In this document: in pieces, positions 52,813 through 61,800 of the stretch | Position numbering within the stretch: the stretch's first letter is position 1 | How the letters are laid out: every line of letters begins with the position of its first letter | Assembly: GCA_965228215.1 (NCBI GenBank) | Contig: OZ245800.1 | Span: 806,001 to 870,000 of the forward strand | Reading direction: 5' to 3' | Length of the DNA stretch: 64,000 nucleotides | Source: Maricaulis sp965228215 | GTDB taxonomy: Bacteria > Pseudomonadota > Alphaproteobacteria > Caulobacterales > Maricaulaceae | Program-made: the position numbers and the translations under genes | Notes under the pieces: model-generated | Seen by the model: the letters and a program-made list of their open reading frames with translations, nothing else | What the model was told of the DNA's origin: nothing | Databases searched by the model: none

Positions 52813-55800
52813 CTAGAATCTGAGGCGGATATCCACGCCGGCACGCTGGCGCTGGGTCTCGTCCCCGAACTCGGCATCCACACCGAAGTCAACACTCACC
52901 CGATCCGTCTCGATGAACTGGATCCCGGCAGAGACCGTGGTGACGTCCTCCAGCAAGGTACCGATCATGGCCGCGTCGGAAGCCGGATTGGCGCCGACAA
53001 AACGCATCGGCAGGTCAACCCTGTCGGTTGAGTTGAGGCGGGTTCCAACGCTCAGCGACGTCACCAGCTGCTTGTTCTCATCCAGGTTCTGCCAGATGTG
53101 ACCGAAGGTGAGTTCCGGGGCGACCGCACCGATGTATTGGGTGTCGGCCTGCACGGTAATGCCCAGGCCGTCCAGTCCGCGTTCGGCCAGGCCCGCATGG
53201 CGCAGCGCCGTTCCCGACACGGTCAGCGACGGCGTGGCGAAGAAACCGCCTTCATGGCCGCCGAACTGGTGCGCCACCTGGCCTTCCATGCGCAGATAAC
53301 CGGTCTGGAACTCCGCCTCGCCCACGCCCGGCTGGAATACCGTGACCTGGCGCAGGCTGTCACCCCAGCTCCAACCGCCCGACAGGCTTGCCCCCAGGGT
53401 GAAGCCGCGGTCGATATCGCGCTGTAGGCCCAGGGCCGCTGACACGCTCTGCGTTTCCAGGCGGGCGCGATCCTCATCCACCAGGATCCGGCCGCTCTGC
53501 TCGAAGGCGATCGCCACAGCAGCCGACCAGTCCTCGCCCAGCGGCTGTTCCAAACCTCCGGCAAAACGCGCGCCGCTGCGGTCAACCGAGAAGGCCTCGA
53601 AACTGGTCTCGCGATCGCTGATATTCATCTCGATGCGCGACCAGACACACTGGTCATCAAGACCGGAACCTTCCGCACCACAGCGGAAGAGATCATGCGC
53701 CGTGGTGTTCGCGATGTTCAGTTGCGACTGCATCACCGAGACATGGGCTTCCGGGTTCAGCTCGCGGAACACGGCCGCGTACACATCCTCCTGGCCCGCC
53801 TGCATATTGCCCAGGAAGGCCAGCAGACGACCGATACCGGCCGAACGGTCAACCTGGACCGCGCTGTCCATATGTCCGCCCAGCGCCCGGTCATTGCGAT
53901 TGAGCGTCGAGATGCCGCCGAAATCCGTGGCGATGTTTAGATAGAGCCCGTCGCTCTCGGCCGCGACCGAGAAGTCCACCGCCATCGTATCGGCGATCTC
54001 CAGGCCATTGTCCGTCGTGGTACCGGCCACCTGGAAGAGCGGCACGGCGATATCATCCTGCAGCCAGGTGAGGATGACCTCGCCTGTACCCGCAAACGCG
54101 GCATCGCCGGTCACGTCCACACGGTCGGACGCATAGGGGCCATAGGCCACGTCGAACGCCATGTGGCCGCTGGCCGTCTGTTCGAAATTTCCGTCCAGCG
54201 CGACCGTGTTGATGACCCGGGCACCGAAGAGGATGTTGGTCTGCGGTGTCGCCAGATGGTCGAAATTGCCGAACGTGTCCCCGTTCAACAGGTCGATCGG
54301 CAGACGCGAGGCAGCGAGACCCATGTTGAACGTGCCGGAGTTCGAGAAGGTCGCGTCCGCGACCGGCGCGCTGAGACGGGTCGGCGGCACGTCCTGGACC
54401 AGGCGCACCGGAGTGGGATCCTGGCGACGCGACTGGCTGGCCATCTGATAGGCCACGTCGGCCCCGTCCAGCATCTCCTCCGCATCGTCGTCGCTCTGCG
54501 CAACGGCAATCGGGTCCGCGCTCACAGGCAGGCTCACCTGTGCCGCTTCCGGCTGCATCGCATCGACGCCCAGCACGGTGACCGGCGTATCGCCGAACAT
54601 CGCGCCCGAAGCCGGCGTCACGCTCGTATCCTGGACCGGGGCGGACGGTGTCTTGTCCGCCGGGGCCTGGCTTACCGTGACATCCTGGATCAGGCTGGCA
54701 GGCGCCTTGTTGTCCGTGGTTGCGACCGGTTCGGAGACCGGAATATCCGCGCTCTCCTGCACCACGCGTGTCGGCATCTTGCCAGACACGAGCGGTTCGG
54801 CGGGAGCCGGGTCGCGCATGTCGATCGTGTCGAACGCGATGAAGGTCGCACCCGCCTGGTTGTCGAACCGGTTCGAGCCGGACCCCAGGTCAACATTACC
54901 CACGACCAGGCCCTGGTTGATGACGGTGTCATCACCCGTCGTCGCCTCGATCGCCAGGCCCGACACGGCGCTGAGCGAGGTCATCGTGGTGATCGTGTTG
55001 AACGCGCCGCCATCCACAAACACACCGCGACCGCCGCCATCACCGCCGCGAACCGCGCCGCGCAGCACAGCCGTAATATCGCCGCCGCCCGCGGCACCCA
55101 GGCTCTGCAGCGTGACGGCCGTCGAACCGCTCTCGGTCGCGAGAACCGCACCGGCAATATCCAGATCGATACGGCCGCCGGAACCGCCCGGACCCGTCGC
55201 TGCGGAACGCAGGATCATGGCCGAGGAATTCGCGCCGCCGGTCTCGATCATGCCGGTCACGTCCAGGCTGATCGCGCCTGCACGGCCCGTGCTCGTCTCG
55301 GAGACTGCATGCACACCGGTCGAACCCGCTCCGGTCATCACGATGCTTCCATCGACAACCATGCCGATATCGCCGGAACCGTCACGACCCGCGCTCTGGG
55401 CGAAGACACCCGTCGAATTGGCGCCGGTGCCGACGATATTGCCGTCGAAGCGCAGAATGATATTGCCGCCCGTGCCTGCGCCGCCAGCGGTTCCGGCATG
55501 GTCGCGCTCGACCCAGCCACCACCGCCGCCCAGCGATTGCACAATGACGCCCCGCGCGGAAACGCCCGCGGTCATGATGGATCCCACTTGACGCAGGCTG
55601 ATATCGCCGCCATCGCCGCGATTGTCGGCCGACAGATTGACCTGGACGCCTGCAGCGGCACCGAACACCGTACCGCCACCGCCGCCGATCGATTGCAGGA
55701 CCAGACCGTGCGAACGCTCGCCCTGTGTCACGACCACGCCGCTATTGAGCAGGGAGACATCGCCGCCATCACCTGCGGCACCGCCGCTGCCGCCGAGAGT

Positions 55801-58800
55801 AATCACCGGGGTAATATCGCTGCCCAGGCGGAGATCACCGCCACCGGCACCGATGGATTGCAGGATCAGCGCGGCCGAACTCTCGCCGAGGGTCGCAACA
55901 CCGCCGGAGATTTCCGCGTCGATGCGGCCGGCATCGGCACCCGATGAAGCCACCGCGCCGAGACGGGCCGTCAACTGGCCGGTCGACGCACCGCCACCCG
56001 TCAGGAAGAGGCCGGCAAACCCGCCGCCGCCGGCAATGCTCTGGACAATGCCGGCACTGGCCAGCTCGCCATCCGTCATCATGGCTCCGGTCTGGCGATA
56101 GACTATCTCGCCGCCTGCGCCGCCCGTTCCGCGTTCGCCGCCAAGCGCCAGGGAGACCTGGCCGATGGACGTGCCCGCCGGGGCCGTAATGTCGGCGAGC
56201 AGACGTCCGCCACCATCGCCGACCGACTGGATGACGGCGCCATGCGAATTCAGGCCAGTGACCGAGACCTCGCCGGTATTGCTCGACTCGATGCGCGCAC
56301 CGGCATTGCGTGTACCGTCCTGACCGCCCAGAGACAGGTCGAAATTGACGGCTCTCATCGACGCTGCGCCCAGCGTGGTGCCGCCCTCCTGGGCCGTCCG
56401 GTTGGGCTGGTTGAGATTGGAGGTCAGGCTGATGATCAGATCGGAACTGCCGCCACCGCCGCCAATCGCCTGCACGAGTCCGGCTGTGGCATGGTCGCCT
56501 GACGTGAAGATCCGGCCGTTATTCGTAACGGTCACCCGGCCGGCATTCATGTCCGAGGCGCTGGTACTGCCGCTCAACATCTGCACGGTCGGCTGGGTGA
56601 CATTCGGGTTGGAGCCAGGCCCCACGACCGGGACAGTTTCGAAACCGACCAGACCGTTGAAATTGATCCCGACCGTACCGCCGCCGCCATTGATGCTCTG
56701 GGCCAGTATGGCCTGGGACCGGTCTCCGAGCGCGTAAATATCGCCCGTATTGGTGACGCTGACTTCGCCGCCCGTACCGCCGGTACCGCCGCCATTATTG
56801 CCCACTGCGATAGCGATCGCATTGGAGAGGAGCATGGACGCAGGCTCCGCGGACAGACCGAAAGCAAGCGAAGCATTACCGCCACCGCCGCCGATCGATT
56901 GTGCATGGATGCCGTTGGAGTCGTCGCCCCGCACCACGATCGTACCGTTATTGGTGACGTCGACCCGGCCGCCATCGCCGCCATTACCGCCGACGCCGCC
57001 GACCGCGAGGACAGGCGATCTTGTCGGAGCACCGAAGGCCGCATTGAGATTGGCGACCATGGCGCCATTGCCGCCGCCGCCACCGACCGACTGGGCCAGT
57101 ATGCCGTGAGCTTCATCACCCGACGTGTCGATCAGCCCGTCATTGGTCACGGTGACATGACCACCGGTCTCACCATCACCGCCATTGCCGCCGAAGCTCA
57201 AGCTTGTCAGGAAACTGTCTTCGGCACTGTTCATGGCCGTCGCCGACAGCACGATGCCGCCATTGCCGCCACCGCCGCCGATCGACTGGGCCATGATGCC
57301 ATGAGCCCGGTCCTTGAGAGTGATTATGCGGCCGGTATCGGCGACTGCCGCACCTGTTACCGGATCCACTGCGACCCTGTTGGTCACCACGACGGCGCCG
57401 CCCGAGCCACCCCTGCCTCCGACGCCACCGACGTTTAGACCGAGCTGGACAGTCTGGGCCTCCGAACCGGCATTGCCGGCAACGGCGTTGAGCACGGCTC
57501 CGCCGGATCCGCCGCCGCCACCAATGGAGGTCGCGACGATGCCGATGGCATCCTCGCCTTCGGTGTAGATCGTGCCGGTGTTGAGCACGTCAACACGATC
57601 ACCTCTACCGCCCAGATTGCCGGCGCCACCGACATTGATATCCATGTTCCGGCTGCCGCCCTGGCGTTGCATGCGGGCGTTGAAGATGGCGCCGCCGATA
57701 CCGCCACCGCCACCGACCGACTGGGCGCGGATGCCGTAACTGCTCGTGCCCTTCGTCTGGATGATCGCGGAATTGGTGACATCGACTTCGCCGCCCTGGG
57801 CGCCCTGGCCGCCCTGGCCGCCAACGCGCATGCCGAACGCGGTCGGTCCATTGCTGCCTGTTGCACCACCGGCCTGGTAGCCGAGTTCGGCAACCAGACC
57901 GCCCACACCGCCGCCACCGCCCGTGGCAAGTGCACGTATGCCTTCGGAATTATTGCCCTGGGTGAGGATGTCGCCGGTATTCTCGACATCAATATCGCCG
58001 CCAACAGCCCCGGTTCCACCGATACCGCCGGTCAGGATTGAGAAACTGCTGTTGGCATCCACGACGAGGTTGGCCACCGCACCGCCTGCACCACCGCCAC
58101 CGCCGGTGGTCTGCGCGAAAATTCCATGGGATCCGGCCCCGCGCGTCACAATGGTCGCCGCGTTCTCCACGTCGACATCGCCGCTGATCGCCGCGATTCC
58201 GCCCTCCAGGCCGACGGCGATCTCCGCGCTGTAGTCATTGCGATTGCCATTGCCGGCCCGGGTCGCTCCGACCGAACTCGCGGAACTATTGCCACCGCCG
58301 CCGCCCGTCGATTGGGCGAAAATGCCGTGCGCATTGCCGCCACTCGTATCGATCCGGCCGGAAGCCTCGACATCGACATTGCCGGATCGGCCGCCGGTCC
58401 CGCCGCGACGCCCGATCGTGATATCGAGCGAATGGTTGGCGAACTCGTTGAATATCTCGTCGAGCATGGTGCTTCCGCCACCGCCGCCCGTACTCATCGC
58501 CATGATACCATTGGCGTTTTGGCCAGTCGTGACGATCGTTCCATCATGCTCGACATCAACATTTCCGCCGGCACCCCCGGTTCCGACATCACCGCCGACC
58601 GTAAGGTTGAGCGAGTTGGAATTCCGGATCAGGCCGAGGCCGACATTGAAGGTCGCCGAGCCACCGCCACCGCCCAGAGACTGGGCGAAGAGGCCGTCAC
58701 TATTGTCGCCATCCGTGACGATATTGCCGAAATGCACCACGGAGACATCGTCGGCATCGCCAGCGCCTGAGCCCGACCCACCGACATTGATGATGGCCGA

Positions 58801-61800
58801 AGTCGAACTGCCCATCGGCGATCCGTTTCCTCCGGTCGCCGCGAAAACGAAGTTCACGCCAGCCATACCGCCGCCACCGCCAACGGATTGAGCGACGAGG
58901 CCATCGGAATTTCCACCGAACGTCCGGATCAGTCCGGCCGGAGTCGTCGAGGATCCGCGAACGACATCGACCGTGCCGGCATCGCCGCCACTGCCGCCCG
59001 TACCGCCGACACCGACAACGACCGGACTACCGGTCGGAGCAATGGCACCGGCGATATTCACACCGCCAACACCGCCGCCGCCGCCCAGTGACTGGGCAAG
59101 CAGACCAACGGAATCACCCGTGAATTCCACGGCTTCCAGCAGATCTTCACCGGGCGCCGGATTGGTGCGGAAACGACCATTGATGATGATATCGCCATGG
59201 CTTTCGACATCGACATTGCCGGCATCTGCACCCGTACCGCCCGTACCACCGATGCCGATACCAAGCCCGAAACCGCGCAGCGGGTTGGTGCGACCGAGAT
59301 TCGGCGCGAAATTCGCCGCCGCCGTCGCATTGAAAGCGCCCGATCCGCCACCGCCGGCAACAGATTGCGCAAGCAATCCTACCGAACGTCGTCCATCGAC
59401 CAGGATCGAGCCGGACTGGTCGACCGTGACATTGCCGGACCGATTGCCGGCTCCGCCGCTGCCGCCGAGCCCGAAGGCCAGCGCAGCCTCGCTGCCGCCG
59501 CCGGCCGCCGAGATGGCTCCGGAAATATTGATCCCGCCATGCCCGCCGCCACCGCCGACCGATTGCGCCAGCAGGCCGCGTGAATTGTCGCCGGACGCGA
59601 AGAGATCGGCATCCAGATCCACAGTGACATCCCGGCCGATACCGCCATTGCCGCCGAACCCGCCTATTCCGACGGAGAGCGTACCGGCCATCGCGAAGCC
59701 GCCCGTCACGTTCAGCCCGCCGACACCGCCGCCACCTCCAAGGGACTGTACCGTGACTGCATTGCGATCATCGCCCACGGCCTGGATCTGGGATCGTACG
59801 GCCGGATCGCCGGAATCGAGCACAAGATTGGCCGTCCCGGCATTACCACCATCACCGCCGAAACCGCCGATACCCACGGACAGGGCGCGGCTCGCCACGG
59901 TCGGGCTGCCCGGCTGGTTGACCGAGATCTGGCCGGTCACATTCACCCCACCGGCACCACCACTGCCGCCGACACTCTGGACCAGGACGCCGTGCGATCC
60001 ATCGCTGCGTTCCCGGTCGGCCGGGACAACGAAATCGAATGAGAGACCCAGGATCTGGAGATCGAAGGGGATCACGCGCCGTGGCGTCGTGACATCGCGC
60101 CCGAGCCCGCGCGCATGCACGCTGCCCCGCACGGTCGCACTGACATTGCCGGCATTGCCGCCGGCACCGCCGAAACCGCCCAGACCAAATCCGACACTGC
60201 CGGCATTTCCCTGCGTGGAGATACTGAGACCGCCCGACACATTCACGCCGCCGGCACCACCCCCACCGCCGATGGACTGGACAAGAATACCGTCCGAATT
60301 GGACCCGTCTGTCTCGACATTGCCTGCGTAGAAAAGATTCACCGTATTGGCATTGCCGCCGGACCCGCCAAACCCGCCAAGACCGATGGCGCCGGTTCCC
60401 GACAATCCCGTGCTCAGCGACACACTGCCCGTGACGTTGACGCCGCCGGTACCGCCTCCGCCGCCGACAGACTGGGCGATGATGGCGCGAGCGTCGTCAC
60501 CCTCGGTGACGTAATCGCCATTTATGGCGGCGCTGACCGTATTGCCTGTACCGCCGCCGCCTCCGAATCCGCCCAGGCCGAAACCGATACTGCCCGCACC
60601 GGTCCGGCCGAGTGTGATCGTGCCCGTGACATTGACGGCGCCATTGCCGCCACCGCCACCGACCGACTGGATCAGGGCGCCCGTCGCCTCATTGCCCATC
60701 GTGTGGACCATGCCGGTATGCGTCGCCGAGACCGTACCGGCATTGCCGCCGCCTCCGCCGAAACCACCGACGCCCACGCCGATCGTGCCCGCTCCGCCCG
60801 TCGAGGCGAGGCTGAGGCCTCCCGTGATGTTGAAACCGCCATTGCCGCCACTGCCGCCCTGGCTCTGGACGGCAAAACCCACAGACCGGTGGCCCATCGT
60901 GCCGATATCACCGAGGAAAACCGCGGATGCATTGCCCGCACGGCCACCACCGCCGCCCGTACCGCCAACCCCGACAACGAGATTGCCGGCAGCACTCATG
61001 GACGCCGACAGGCCGCCGGAAATATTGAACCCGCCATTACCGCCGCCGCCACCGACCGACTGGACGAGAACGGCACCGCTGTCTTCGCCATTCGTGAAGA
61101 CATCGCCGCGCGTGGACAGGGTCGCAGTGCCGCCCGTTCCTCCCGCGCCGCCGGACCCGCCGACACCGACCATGATGTTTCCGGCACCCGTGCGGGAGGC
61201 CGAAATACCGCCGGAAATATTGAATCCGCCATTGCCGCCACCCCCACCGACGGACTGGACGAGGAGACCGCGAGCCCGATCGCCGAACGTGCTCGCAGCC
61301 AGCAGCGTATTGTTCGGATCGGCCAGGCCTGAATTCTGGATCAGCGAGACATTGCCGGCATTTCCACCGCCGCCACCGGAACCACCGACGCCGACGGACA
61401 CGGCCCCGGCCAGGCCGCTGGCTGATCCGGAAATCCCGCCCGCAATGCTGAAACCGCCATTGCCGCCACCGCCGCCCGTGCTCTGCACGATGACCCCGTC
61501 AGAGCCGTCCTTGAATGTCCGGGCAGCGCCCGTGAAGGTCAGGCTGGCAGACGAGGCGTTGCCGCCATCACCGCCGGCACCGCCGACGCCGACACTTGCA
61601 GCGAGACTGCCGCCACTGGAACTGGCTGCGACCGATCCGGCGATCGAGAATCCGCCATTGCCGCCGCCACCGCCGGCGCTCTGCACCAGGATCGCGTCCG
61701 AGTCCTCACCGCGTGTGGTGACATCACCGGTGATAGCCGCAGTGACCGAACCACCGGCCCCGCCATTGCCGCCGGAACCGCCGACACCAACCGCAGCGGC

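Noticed and set aside
54163..55947. 594-codon plus-strand frame opposite the autotransporter
   Set aside because: Arises from repeat composition; Arg/Ala/His-rich with no family resemblance.
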